Positions 16,781-25,701 of a DNA stretch of 35,329 nt are shown here, in pieces. The DNA comes from Dehalococcoidia bacterium UBA1123 (lineage in GTDB: Bacteria; Chloroflexota; Dehalococcoidia; Lucifugimonadales; UBA1123), in contig DCAW01000025.1 of assembly GCA_002313895.1 (NCBI GenBank), positions 34,747 through 70,075 on the forward strand, given 5' to 3'. The notes under the pieces were generated by a model, which saw nothing but the letters and a program-made list of their open reading frames with translations, was not told the origin of the DNA and searched no databases. The position numbers were made by a program, and so were the translations under genes. Within the stretch, counting starts at the first letter, position 1; each line of letters opens with the position of its first letter.

Positions 16781-18195
16781 ACACCATTAGCGCGCAGCGC
16801 CAGCGACCCAACACCGTGTTGATGTACGCTGATGAGATGGGTTACGGAGATTTCGGGGCCCACAACGACGGCTACGTCCAAACCCCAAACCTCGACGCGC
16901 TGATAGGCGAAAGCCATTGCCTCAGCCAGCACTATCCCGGCTCTCCCGTACGCTCTCCCGCCAGGGCCGCCCTGCTCACGGGGCGATATTCCCATCGCAC
17001 CGGGGCCGTGACGCCCCAGGAGGTGCGAGGCATGGACCGCATCGCTACCCGTGAGGCAACTATCGGCGACACGTTCAAGGCGGGAGGATACGCCACCGGA
17101 ATGGCGGGCAAGTGGCATAACGGAGCGCTAGACGCTCGGTATCATCCCAACCCCCGAGGCTTCGACGAGCTCGTGGGCTTTCGCGGCGGCTGGGCCGACT
17201 ACTACCGCTGGAATCTGGACGTCAATGGCTTGACTCGTCCGTCGGACGGACGCTACCTGACTGACGTTCTTTCAGAGGAGGCAGTGCCCTTCATCGGACG
17301 CCATGCCTTTGACCCATTCCTGCTCATGGTCCCATTCAACGCACCGCACTCGCCCCTCCAGGCGCCGGATGTTATTGTCGAAAAATACAGCGGAATGGAC
17401 CTGAGCAGGGACGTGGCCCTGACCTACGCCATGATCGAAGTCATGGATCAGGCGGCTGGCCGAATCCTGACCGAGTTGGAGTATCAGGGACTGGACGAGA
17501 ACACTATCGTAATGTTCACCAGCGACAACGGCCCGGCATTTATGCTCCGAAGCGACCAGGTCCCTTCGGGCGTCAATATCGACACCACCCGATACAACTG
17601 GGGCTTCAACGGCGCTAAAGGTTCAGTCTATGAGGGCGGAATCCGAGTGGCGATGATAATGAGATGGACCAACGGCCTGCCGTCAGGTCATCATGAAGTC
17701 ACTAATCTGATCCACTTCACCGACTGGCTGCCAACACTGGCCGCTGCCGCAGGCATCGACATGCAGGGCGACCTGCCTCTCGACAGAAACAACGTCCTGC
17801 CCCAAATACTCGGCGAACAGCCCTGAGACGAACCCAGACGATTTTGGCAGTGGAACGAGACCAACCCGTCGGAGCCACCAACGCCGCCATGCGCGAGGGC
17901 GACTGTAAGCTGGTGCGGCCTCGTATGGACATCCAGTACTCCAGCTCCAACGACGAAGAGGCCCACAAACTCTACGTCCAGAAGGACATCGAATAAGTAC
18001 AACCCCCAGAACGTCACAAGCGTGATGCAGAACCTAGACCCTCAACGGCTAATGCCGGACCCACCGGCCCCGGAGCTAAACAATCTGATAGGTTCCCACC
18101 CCGGACGGGCGGGTCGAATGCTTCGAGAATTGGAGTCCTGGTTCGAGGAAGTCAACGCCGAACGCGCCACCGCCCACCTCGAAACATTGTCTTAA
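16753..18195 (+). pseudogene. Type I sulfatase, decayed (catalytic Cys lost, stops and frameshifts)
   Basis: The frame from 16753 overlaps the end of the CoA transferase gene and gives an alkaline-phosphatase-fold sulfatase: 'RPNTVLMYADEMGYGDFG', 'TPNLDALIG', 'RAALLTGRYSHRTG', 'AGKWHNG', 'FLLMVPFNAPHSPLQAP' and 'IVMFTSDNGP'. The formylglycine motif C-x-P-S/A-R is R-S-P-A-R (CGC where TGC is expected), and the metal-binding 'DD' reads 'DE'. The frame stops at TGA 17824-17826, yet homology continues. In the same frame 'RRFWQWNETNP' follows the stop, then after a frameshift near 17866 'NAAMREGDCKLVRP' runs to TAA 17994. After another shift the C-terminal 'MPDPPAPEL' and 'RMLRELESWFEEV' segments run to 18195. 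This is a pseudogene; any product of the first 357 codons would be inactive as a sulfatase. Confidence 0.85.
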
Positions 18196-18262
18196 AGTAG
18201 CGACGGCTACCCCCTCTCCCCGACCTCCCTCGACTCCGTGTATCATTAGACCTCCAACCATC

Positions 18263-18366
18263 CCATGCTGAGCGACAGCGAAGCATCTGGTCGTGTGTAG
18301 GACAATGGTTGTGCTATTCCGACCAGATCCTTCGGCCGCGGCCCCAGGATATACATATCATGACAG
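18263..18366 (+). repeat. Intergenic palindromic repeat, copy 3 (arms only)
   Basis: The left arm 'CCATGCTGAGCGACAGCG' continuing 'AAGCATCTGGTCG' (18263-18293) is matched by a right arm from 18319 ('CGACCAGATCCTTCGG', ending in 'CATGACAG'). The inner CGACCAGAT/ATCTGGTCG pair is perfect. The GACGGCTGA tail seen in copies 1, 2 and 4 is not evident. It sits between the sulfatase relic and the S9 peptidase gene. Confidence 0.65.
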
Positions 18367-18423
18367 AATACACTTGCACGTCTAACACCCTCGTTTCATA
18401 ACATCACAGGACTAACCGACAAA

Positions 18424-20613
18424 ATGCCCGACAAAAACAACTCAAGATTCCCGATAGAAGAAGTCGCAAAATTCCCGGCTCCGGGGATGGCGGCTCCGGT
18501 TTCCTGTGCCTTCAGCAACGATGACCGGTTGGTCACGTACCTGCACGGCGAGGACCAGAGTCCGGTGCGTCAGCTTCATGCTCTCGACATCGAAACTGGA
18601 GAGGGGCGCGTGATCCTGGCGGGGCTGGATGATGAGAGCGAGGAACTGTCTATCGAAGAAGCCTTGCGAAGGCAGCGCCAGCGTCAGATGGGTCGGGGAA
18701 TCACTCGATACTCTTGGGTCGACAGCACAGGGCGAATTCTGATTCCAGGACAGAGCGCAATCTACGTCATGGACGGTCCCGACGCTCCGGCGCGGACGGT
18801 CGTTGACGGCGGCGACGCTCCGATTATCGACCCTCAGCTTTCGGCGGACGGAACTCAGATCGCATACGTTCAGGACTCCGAGGTGTATGTCGTTTCGGTA
18901 GACGGCGGCGCTCCCAGGCAGATAACCAGCGGAGCGCGAGGCACAGGCAAGACTCATGGCCTTGCCGAATACATCGCCCAAGAGGAGATGGGCCGAGGCT
19001 CCGGCTTTTGGTGGTCGAGGGATGGTTCCCACATTGCCTTTACCGAAGTGGACGAGACTCACATCCCTGTCTATCGCATTGTCCATCAGGGCAAAGACCA
19101 GGTGGGCGAGGGGGCGCAGGAAGACCATCGCTATCCCTTCGCCGGAGAAGCCAACGCCATCGTGCGGCTGGGCGTCGTCCCTGTTGAAGGCGGAGAGCCT
19201 GTCTGGATGGACCTGGGCGACGACGATGACATCTACCTCCCTCGCGTCAATTGGATGCCCAACGGCGAGCTATGGGCGCAGATCGAGAACCGAGAACAGA
19301 CCGTTCTCGACTTGGTCCGTTTCGACATCGCCACCGGAGCCCATTCCACGGTATTGCGAGAAACCAGCGACATCTGGATAAACTTGCACAATATGTTCCA
19401 CCCTCTAGACTCAGGCGAGTTCATTTGGGCGTCGGAACGCACGGGGTTCACTCACCTGTATCTCCACGACGGAGACGGCAGCTTGATTCGTCAGCTTACC
19501 GACGGCGATTGGATGGTGGACGGACTCTCAGGCGTTGCCGGACTGACCGGGGACGCCGGCCTCGCGGCTGTGGACGAGAGCAACGGTCAGATCTATTTCA
19601 CAGCAACGAAGGACAGCCCTACCGAGCGACAACTGTACTCCGTTCCTCTGTCCGGTGGCGCTGTTCAACGCATCACCAACGAGCCTGGAATGCACCTTGT
19701 CACCATCGACCACAAGTTCAAGAATTTCGTAGATTCGCATAGCTCGATCGATGTTCCCCCGACCATCACGCTTCGGTCGCTAAATGATGGGTCACAGATA
19801 CGCACGATTCACGAACCGTCAGATCCCAGAATCGAGAACCTTGGACTGGAGCCTCCAGAGCTTGTGACGCTCCAGACTGACGACGGCGTGACACTTCACG
19901 GGGCAATATACAGCCCACCATCGGAGTTCGGAGACGGCCCTCACCCGACCATCGTGTACGTGTATGGTGGCCCCCATGCTCAGGTCGTTGACAACCACTG
20001 GAGCATGACCGCGTCCATGCGAGCACAGTACCTTCGCAGTCAGGGCTATCTGGTGTTTATGCTGGACAATCGTGGAAGCGCCAGGCGCGGCCTCGCCTTC
20101 GAGGGCGTCATCAAACACCAGATGGGACGCATCGAGGTCCAGGACCAGGTTGAGGGAGTACGTTGGCTGGTAGACCAAGGATTGGCTGACCCTGAACGTG
20201 TTGGCATATACGGATGGAGCTACGGAGGCTTCATGACTCTGCTGTGCCTGGCTCAGGCGTCGGACGTGTTCAAAATGGGAGTCGTCGGCGCGCCAACTGT
20301 CCACTGGGACGGTTACGACACCCACTATACTGAGCGGTACATGGGGACTCCGCAGTCCAATCCGGATGGCTACGCTAACAGCAGCCCCGTAAACCACGTT
20401 CAGAACATCAAAGGCAACATGCTGTTGGTCCACGGACTGATCGACGAGAACGTCCATTTCCGCCACACCGCCCGGCTCATCAACGCGCTGATAGCCAATC
20501 GGATACCCTACGAGTTCATGCTGTTCCCCGACGAACGGCACATGCCCCGCCAGTTGGGAGACCGGGTCTACATGGAAGAGCGCATCACCGAGTTCATCCA
20601 GCGCAATTTATAG
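18424..20613 (+). CDS. S9 family prolyl oligopeptidase / dipeptidyl-peptidase IV-like
   Basis: The product has 729 residues with the DPP-IV architecture. An N-terminal beta-propeller (about 20-460) contains the family-specific segment 'GLAEYIAQEEMGRGSGFWWSRDGSHIAFTEVDE', whose Glu pair binds the substrate N-terminus in DPP-IV. A C-terminal alpha/beta hydrolase carries the catalytic triad: Ser599 in 'GWSYGGF', Asp674 in 'HGLIDENVHF' and His706 in 'DERHMPR'. 'VYVYGGPHAQVV' forms the oxyanion region. The enzyme would remove N-terminal dipeptides, often after Pro or Ala. No signal peptide is visible, so it may act on imported peptides in the cytoplasm. The ATG at 18424 is the first in frame; palindromic repeats flank the gene on both sides. 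Confidence 0.95.
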   Translation: MPDKNNSRFPIEEVAKFPAPGMAAPVSCAFSNDDRLVTYLHGEDQSPVRQLHALDIETGEGRVILAGLDDESEELSIEEALRRQRQRQMGRGITRYSWVDSTGRILIPGQSAIYVMDGPDAPARTVVDGGDAPIIDPQLSADGTQIAYVQDSEVYVVSVDGGAPRQITSGARGTGKTHGLAEYIAQEEMGRGSGFWWSRDGSHIAFTEVDETHIPVYRIVHQGKDQVGEGAQEDHRYPFAGEANAIVRLGVVPVEGGEPVWMDLGDDDDIYLPRVNWMPNGELWAQIENREQTVLDLVRFDIATGAHSTVLRETSDIWINLHNMFHPLDSGEFIWASERTGFTHLYLHDGDGSLIRQLTDGDWMVDGLSGVAGLTGDAGLAAVDESNGQIYFTATKDSPTERQLYSVPLSGGAVQRITNEPGMHLVTIDHKFKNFVDSHSSIDVPPTITLRSLNDGSQIRTIHEPSDPRIENLGLEPPELVTLQTDDGVTLHGAIYSPPSEFGDGPHPTIVYVYGGPHAQVVDNHWSMTASMRAQYLRSQGYLVFMLDNRGSARRGLAFEGVIKHQMGRIEVQDQVEGVRWLVDQGLADPERVGIYGWSYGGFMTLLCLAQASDVFKMGVVGAPTVHWDGYDTHYTERYMGTPQSNPDGYANSSPVNHVQNIKGNMLLVHGLIDENVHFRHTARLINALIANRIPYEFMLFPDERHMPRQLGDRVYMEERITEFIQRNL

Positions 20614-20624
20614 ATGCACAAGAT

Positions 20625-20796
20625 CAATCAGCCTTCAGCTATCAGCGGTCAGTAAACTTGCCATTGGTATGAAAGAAGGTTTCGGGTAACAGTTCGTCAG
20701 GTCTCGCCATTTTGAAACGCAGTGAAGCATCTGGCCGTGATTGACGCAAGCGATGGTCTGCACGCGACCAGATGCTTCGCCTCGACACAGCGTGGC
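20625..20796 (-). repeat. Intergenic palindromic repeat, copy 4 (inverted orientation)
   Basis: Read on the minus strand, the arm pair comes first. The plus-strand arms are 20706-20734 ('GAAGCATCTGG' at its end) and 20765-20796 ('CGACCAGATGCTTCGCC' at its start). The tail (plus 20625-20665) then reads 'AATGGCAAGTTTACTGACC' followed by 'GCTGATAGCTGAAGGCTG'. This matches the 'AATGACAAGTAACTGACGG' plus 'CTGAAAGCTGATTGCTG' order of copy 1. The element therefore has a fixed arm-tail structure and can insert in either direction. Confidence 0.7.
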
Positions 20797-20868
20797 TATC
20801 GCCGATGCTTGATGCCCTAATACCTGATAACCTGACACGCGGAAACCTATTTTCCGAGAGATGAAAAC

Positions 20869-21357
20869 ATGAACATCATGCGGGAAGAAGTGCCGATCAG
20901 GTCGTTCTCAGTCTCCGCCTACCTGTGCATAAGAGACGACGACGGCGGCAAAATTCTTCTCCTTGAGAGGACATCCCAATACCTCAACCGCACATGGCAG
21001 GAAATCTCAGGCCTGATTGAGCCGCGAGAGACCGCCTGGGAAGCGGCTTTGAGGGAGATCAAGGAAGAAACCGGACTCACACCGTACCGGTTCTACTCCG
21101 CCGATTTCGTTGAGCGGTTCTATGAATCAGGACAGAACGTCATCAACCTGGTTCCGGTTTTTGTGGGCTACGTTCACGATGATGCCCAAGTTCATCTCTC
21201 CGAAGAGCACAGCGACTACATGTGGGTCAGATCAGGTGCGGCGCTGGAGCATCTCCAGTTCTCGCAACAAAAAGAGGCGACGATCCACGTTCAGCGCACG
21301 TTCCTGGATAGCGAACCCAGCGAGTATCTGCGAATCAACTTCGAGGCTGTGCCTTAG
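20869..21357 (+). CDS. Nudix hydrolase (dATP pyrophosphohydrolase NudB-like)
   Basis: The product has 162 residues. A perfect Nudix box (G-x5-E-x7-R-E-x2-E-E-x-G) is present as 'GLIEPRETAWEAALREI' continuing 'KEETGL'. The N-terminus 'RSFSVSAYLCI' and the late 'EEHSDYMWV' segment (E-H-x-x-Y-x-W) are typical of NudB/MutT-type enzymes. These hydrolyse nucleoside diphosphates linked to another moiety; NudB removes pyrophosphate from dATP or from dihydroneopterin triphosphate. Substrate specificity cannot be settled from the sequence. 'GAGAGATGAAAAC' precedes the ATG at 20869. The gene appears solitary. Confidence 0.88.
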   Translation: MNIMREEVPIRSFSVSAYLCIRDDDGGKILLLERTSQYLNRTWQEISGLIEPRETAWEAALREIKEETGLTPYRFYSADFVERFYESGQNVINLVPVFVGYVHDDAQVHLSEEHSDYMWVRSGAALEHLQFSQQKEATIHVQRTFLDSEPSEYLRINFEAVP

Positions 21358-21614
21358 TTCCATCGGTGAATTGTCCGCTTCCGGCAACGTCAATTGAAGC
21401 CTGCATTCTGCGTGCAACGCACTGCGTTGAGTTTTTTCAGGACCGATGATAGCGTGGAATTGCTAGACGGGAACCTACAAGAGTTTTTCAATCACTTCCT
21501 GACTGCTTCATGGCGGGAGGATTCTCAGACCTAGATATTCCGGGTGATGTGTTCAAAGACATCCGTGTCGTCGTGGCGCGAGTATGACAACAGAGGATTT
21601 GGAGCAACCTATAT

Positions 21615-21953
21615 ATGACCAACGATCCGGGTGGCGCCGAAGAAAAGCTAGATTCCTTCGGTGGCTCAGGCGATAAAACATGCTCCTTTGAGTTTGACGA
21701 TACGGGAGAAGTCGCAGGCTACATCTCTCAGGATCTGGCTCGGGTTCTGTCGATGCGCACTGCCTAGGAAACGCCCGGAGCATATGGGCGTCGATTGAGG
21801 CGGACGCCCATCGCATTCGAGGTTATCTCAGAAGAGGACCCTGAAGATCACTACGTTGTAACGTTGTCTTTCCGCCCACAAGGCGACTTTGAAGGAACGC
21901 CGGGCCAGGAACAGTTCTTCATGAAAAAAGAAGGCACTGTTGCAGTCAGGTAG
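21615..21953 (+). pseudogene. Small unknown protein gene interrupted by one TAG
   Basis: A single frame from ATG 21615 (GGAG 10 nt upstream) to TAG 21951-21953 is broken only by TAG at 21765-21767. Across the break the peptide reads 'GYISQDLARVLSMRTA' - stop - 'ETPGAYGRRLRRTPIAFEV' - 'DHYVVTLSFRPQGDF' - 'GTPGQEQFFMKKEGTVAVR'. It is well composed (alternating hydrophobic strands, conserved-looking Gly/Pro turns). If the stop were a sense codon (CAG is one change away) the product would be about 112 residues. I do not recognise a named domain, although the 'SFRPQGxFxGxPGxEQFxxxKEGxVxxR' pattern looks like a real conserved module. The rest of 21358-22027 holds nothing I can support. Confidence 0.5.
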
Positions 21954-22027
21954 AAATTCAGACATCATAACAAAATCCGACCCACGTAGGACACCTCGAT
22001 CAAACTGTAAAAGGAATTTCTGGTAGA

Positions 22028-23311
22028 TTGGTTGATCTAGCTCAAATTCGTCGGGCCGCGAAAAACCGATTGGCTCCGTCCCTGGCCCACAGGGACTATC
22101 GCATGATGTGGTTCGGTCACGTCGCTGGCGAGTCGGCATCGTGGGCAATAGCGGCTACCGAAGGCTGGCTGATCTTCAATCTTGCTGAGAGCAATCCCAG
22201 CAGTTGGGTGGGGTCGGTATTCCTGGTAGCCATGCTGCCATGGTTCGTCGTGCCTGTAATCGCCGGATACCTGGCCGACCGATTTGACCGTCGGAACGTG
22301 CTGACATTGGCCTACGTCATCAGCCTGTTGCACGGACTGGCGCTGGGACTCCTGATTCTCACAGGTTCTATCCAAATATGGCACGTTCTGCTTCTGGCCT
22401 TCGTTAACGGCTGCGCCAGAGCTGTTCACATGGGCGCAATCGAAGCCCTGGCCGCCAACCTTGTGCCGGGGAAAGCTCTGCCCAATGCCTACGCCCTGGT
22501 TAACGCAGGCTACTATGCCACGCGCCTGACCGGCCCCGGAGTGATAGCGCCGCTCTTGGGCGTGATTGGACTCGAATGGATCTTCCTCGCCTGCGCCTGC
22601 CTGTACGGGATTGGGGTATTTTTCGTCCTCCAGATACGCACGCCGTCCACGGGCGTCGTTGAGTCTGGCAGGGGGTTAATTTACAACGCGCTATCGGGCT
22701 TCCGATACGTTTACAGCCATCGTGTGTTGCGAAGCGTTATTTTCCTCGTGATGTTCCACTGCGTCCTTGTGATGTCCTTCGAATCACTCCTGCCAGCGAT
22801 CTCTGATGACCGGCTGGACGCCGGCGGGGGAGGCGTCGCGTACATGCACATGATGGTCGGCCTGGGAGCGCTGATGGTCTCGTTAGCAATAGCTCCGATT
22901 CAAGGCCGAGGGTTGATAGGCCGGGTCTTTCTGGCGACGGCTGTAATCAGCTCCCTGGGAAATATCCTTCTGGCGATAGCTCCAACTATGCCTGTCGCTA
23001 TTTTGGGCACGGTGGTAATCGGAGTCGCTCATACGGGTTTCATGACTATGGCCACCATCATGATTCAATCGGTGGCTCCCGATCGACTGCGTGGCCGCAT
23101 CACCAGCATTTACCTGATTCACGCTGGCGGAATCATGGCATTCTCTTACTTCATCAACGGCGTTCTGGCCGACGCCTTCGACCCCGGTTGGATACTCATG
23201 GCAGGCGGCGTGGCTTTCCTGGCAGTCGTTCTGGTCAGTGCGTTCGTGCCAACACCAAGACGTCTATTTCATGCCGGCATTCCGGACCAGGTTGGCACAG
23301 TTCCCGGCTGA
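22028..23311 (+). CDS. MFS transporter (enterobactin-exporter / DUF894-like)
   Basis: The product has 427 residues with about 12 hydrophobic segments. The N-terminus 'SLAHRDYRMMWFGHVAGESASWAIAATEGWLIFNL' and motif A 'GYLADRFDRRNVL' between helices 2 and 3 are typical of the MFS group that includes EntS and the DUF894 proteins. 'IEALAANLVPGKALPNAYALVNAGYYATRLTGPGVIAPLLG' matches the helix 4-5 region of that group. It likely exports a small molecule through the inner membrane; the substrate is unknown. The annotated start is TTG at 22028, with 'AAAAGGAA' about 13 nt upstream, which is a loose fit; the Met-Met at about residue 26 is too far inside the conserved region to be the start. Confidence 0.85.
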   Translation: MVDLAQIRRAAKNRLAPSLAHRDYRMMWFGHVAGESASWAIAATEGWLIFNLAESNPSSWVGSVFLVAMLPWFVVPVIAGYLADRFDRRNVLTLAYVISLLHGLALGLLILTGSIQIWHVLLLAFVNGCARAVHMGAIEALAANLVPGKALPNAYALVNAGYYATRLTGPGVIAPLLGVIGLEWIFLACACLYGIGVFFVLQIRTPSTGVVESGRGLIYNALSGFRYVYSHRVLRSVIFLVMFHCVLVMSFESLLPAISDDRLDAGGGGVAYMHMMVGLGALMVSLAIAPIQGRGLIGRVFLATAVISSLGNILLAIAPTMPVAILGTVVIGVAHTGFMTMATIMIQSVAPDRLRGRITSIYLIHAGGIMAFSYFINGVLADAFDPGWILMAGGVAFLAVVLVSAFVPTPRRLFHAGIPDQVGTVPG

Positions 23312-23396
23312 TCTGTGGGAGAGTCCGAGCAACGGCGATTCATATATACTCTGTGCAGTTGACAGAATAGATTAAAAGCGAGACGAGGAGAGAACG

Positions 23397-23828
23397 ATGG
23401 CCGAATATATCCCCAGCCCAACCGAGTGGGTGAGAAACCAGGTTGAACTATACGAAAGCAGCGGAGGCACCGAAGGCACATCATTAAATGGCCTGGCAGT
23501 CATAATCGTGACCAACAAAGGCCGGAAGACAGGCGCGATACGCAAAACTCCGTTAATGAGAGTCGCGGACGGAGACAACTACGTCCTGGTGGCCTCCAGA
23601 GGCGGAGCGCCGACACATCCGGTCTGGTACTACAACTTGCAGGCTGATCCGAATGTCGAAATCCGCGACGGGGTCGATGTCCACTCGATGAAGGTTCGAG
23701 AGGTTGAGGATTCCGCCGAGAGGCAACGTCTTTGGGACATCGCGGTAGAAGCATTTCCTCCCTACCAGGAATACCAGGACAAAACCGACCGATCGATTCC
23801 AGTGTTTATAGCAGAACCTGCAGGATAA
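23397..23828 (+). CDS. DDN-like deazaflavin (F420)-dependent nitroreductase family protein
   Basis: The product has 143 residues, the usual size for this split-barrel family. The signature 'IIVTNKGRKTGAIRKTPLMR' followed by 'DGDNYVLVASRGGAPTHPVWYYNLQADPNVEI' is nearly canonical for F420H2-dependent quinone/nitro reductases (Ddn family). The C-terminal 'WDIAVEAFPPYQEYQDKTDRSIPVFIAEP' completes the domain. Members reduce quinones, nitro compounds or enones with F420H2. This implies F420 biosynthesis in the organism, though no such gene lies in the window. 'GAGGAGAG' stands 5-8 nt before the ATG. Confidence 0.9.
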   Translation: MAEYIPSPTEWVRNQVELYESSGGTEGTSLNGLAVIIVTNKGRKTGAIRKTPLMRVADGDNYVLVASRGGAPTHPVWYYNLQADPNVEIRDGVDVHSMKVREVEDSAERQRLWDIAVEAFPPYQEYQDKTDRSIPVFIAEPAG

Positions 23829-23853
23829 CAGGGGAGAACCTAGCGGGGGGTTC

Positions 23854-24480
23854 ATGACTAATGACGCGTCGGTTTCTGGTTCAACATAGGTTATCGAGCA
23901 TCCACTCGCAGCAATATACTGACACGACCTACATCTTTGTCTCAGGTTCCAATGGAAGCCTGATGCCAGTCTTCATGCTCAGGTCATTGCGGCCCGCGTC
24001 GATGACCTCCCGCCCTGGCGAGAGCGTTTGAGGGTCAGCATCACCGAAGCCGCAGTCCCGCCCGACGAATGGAAGTCCAAGGCCCACACAATGCTCAATG
24101 CGCTGCCAGATGGAGATTTCCTTTGTCACGGAGACTTTCACCCTGACAACGTGATGATGACCTCCGGCGATCCTGTGCTGATAGACTGACCGGGAGCCCA
24201 AAAGGGCATACCAGCGGCGGATTTCGCCCGAACGCTGGTCGTCCTGATGACCGCTACTTTGCCGGCTCACATTCCGATGCACAAAAGGCTGATTATGAAC
24301 GCAGGGCGCGCTTTGTTCACTTACACGTACCGTCGGCGCTACCATCGGATAACCCAAGTGCATGAGGACTACGTCCGCAGGTGGATGCCGCCCGTCTGCG
24401 CCGCCAGGTTCAACGAGAACCCCGGCGATGATCTGCCCGCGCTCCACCGGCTCATGGCAAAGCTGGTCAACGAGGATTGA
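23854..24480 (+). pseudogene. Aminoglycoside phosphotransferase (APH)-family remnant
   Basis: One frame carries 'DASLHAQVIAARVDDLPPWRERL', the catalytic Brenner motif 'LCHGDFHPDNVMM' (24124-24162) and 'DPVLID' ending at the metal-binding Asp (24184-24186). TGA 24187-24189 then replaces the Trp of the usual 'LIDW', after which 'PGAQKGIPAADFARTLVVL' continues in frame to the natural end at 24480. A possible original start, ATG 23854 after a G-rich run, lies in the same frame but is followed by TAG 23887 and TGA 23920. Most of the ATP-binding N-lobe is missing. The gene is thus internally deleted and nonsense-mutated. Intact relatives phosphorylate small molecules such as aminoglycosides, choline or sugars. 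Confidence 0.8.
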
Positions 24481-24600
24481 GTCAGCCCGACTCGTCAGGA
24501 CTCGGCCCTGTGAATCAATCAACCAGAGAAAATTCCGCCGGATTGTGTCTGATCTGCGCAGTCTCTAACCAAACGTAAACATCATTTAGGAGCATCAACA

Positions 24601-25701
24601 ATGGCACCATCTAGTGTGCGGATAGGCGTTATCGGAGTGGGATTCGGGGCCACCGTCCACATCCCTGCCTTTCAGTCCGAGGGTTTGGACGTTGTGGCGG
24701 TGTGCGCTCGACGAGAGGAACGAGCCACCGAGGCTGCTCAACGGTTCGGCATCTCCAAAACCTTCACCGACTACCGAAAAATGCTCCAGATGGACGGTCT
24801 CGACGCTGTGAGCATCGTCAGCCCCGTCGCCAACCACTACCAGATGACGATGGAGGCCCTCGACGCCGGAAAGCACATCATCTGCGAAAAGCCCTTCACG
24901 CTCAATCAGTCTGAGGCCCGCGAGGCGTGGCAGAAGGCCGAGGATGCCGGACTCACAGGCATGATCGCCCATGAGTTCCGGTTCGCGTTGGGCCGTATGA
25001 GGGTGAAGGAGCTTATCGATGAAGGCTACATCGGCCAGCTTCACATGGCGCTCCTGAAGCTGGTCATCGGCCCGCGCGGAGGTTTCCATGCCCGACCCCT
25101 CAGCGGCGGAGACGACGCTTCTTCGGGCGGAGGCTTCCTCGGAGGTCTCGGCTCGCACTACATCGACTGCCTGCGCCACTGGTTCGGTGAGGTTGAATCG
25201 GTTTCGGGCCAGCTGGATACCCACTTCGGCGACCGAATCCACCCGAACTCCGGAGAGACCGTCCAGGCCACCTCCGACGACACATTCCACATCGCCCTGC
25301 GCTTCGTCAACGGAGGACGGGCCATGATGACCGGCACCAGCGCCGCGCCCTTCGGCCCTGGTGGAGGCATCGAAATCTTCGGCAGAGACGGCACGCTGGT
25401 GACTCCTCACGCAGGCCTCGGATTCAACCCGCCGCCCCTCGGCAAAATCCTGGGCGCCAAACCCGGCGACGACGCTCTATCCGAGCTTCCCATCCCCGAC
25501 CGCCTCAGATCCTTCTCCGACGACCGAGACGATCGCATGATGCCCTTCCGCCTCCTGACCCGCGAATTCGTCCGAGGCATCGAAGAGGGGATTTCGCCTG
25601 CTCCAAGCTTCGAAGACGGCTACCGCTGCCAGCAGATACTGGACGCGGTCCACGAGTCCTCGGAGTCGGGTCGAGTGGTTCGGATTCAGGATGTCGAATA
25701 G
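24601..25701 (+). CDS. Gfo/Idh/MocA family NAD(P)-dependent oxidoreductase
   Basis: The product has 366 residues. The N-terminal Rossmann domain starts 'VRIGVIGVGFGATVHIPAF' (GxGxxG) and contains 'GKHIICEKPFTLN', the family EKP motif with the catalytic Lys near residue 97. The C-terminal half is the GFO/IDH/MocA substrate domain with 'GGFLGGLGSHYIDCLRHWFGEVESV' (G-x-x-x-H, the conserved His motif). These enzymes oxidise or reduce sugars, inositols or related hydroxyl compounds; the substrate is not predictable here. 'TTTAGGAGC' gives a good ribosome site 7-8 nt before the ATG. The last 11 bases overlap one possible start of the next gene, suggesting co-transcription. Confidence 0.93.
   Translation: MAPSSVRIGVIGVGFGATVHIPAFQSEGLDVVAVCARREERATEAAQRFGISKTFTDYRKMLQMDGLDAVSIVSPVANHYQMTMEALDAGKHIICEKPFTLNQSEAREAWQKAEDAGLTGMIAHEFRFALGRMRVKELIDEGYIGQLHMALLKLVIGPRGGFHARPLSGGDDASSGGGFLGGLGSHYIDCLRHWFGEVESVSGQLDTHFGDRIHPNSGETVQATSDDTFHIALRFVNGGRAMMTGTSAAPFGPGGGIEIFGRDGTLVTPHAGLGFNPPPLGKILGAKPGDDALSELPIPDRLRSFSDDRDDRMMPFRLLTREFVRGIEEGISPAPSFEDGYRCQQILDAVHESSESGRVVRIQDVE

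Noticed and set aside
24595..25410. Long open frame on the minus strand (271 codons).
   Set aside because: It is the mirror of the Gfo/Idh/MocA gene, which has clear motifs, and its own translation has no recognisable domain.
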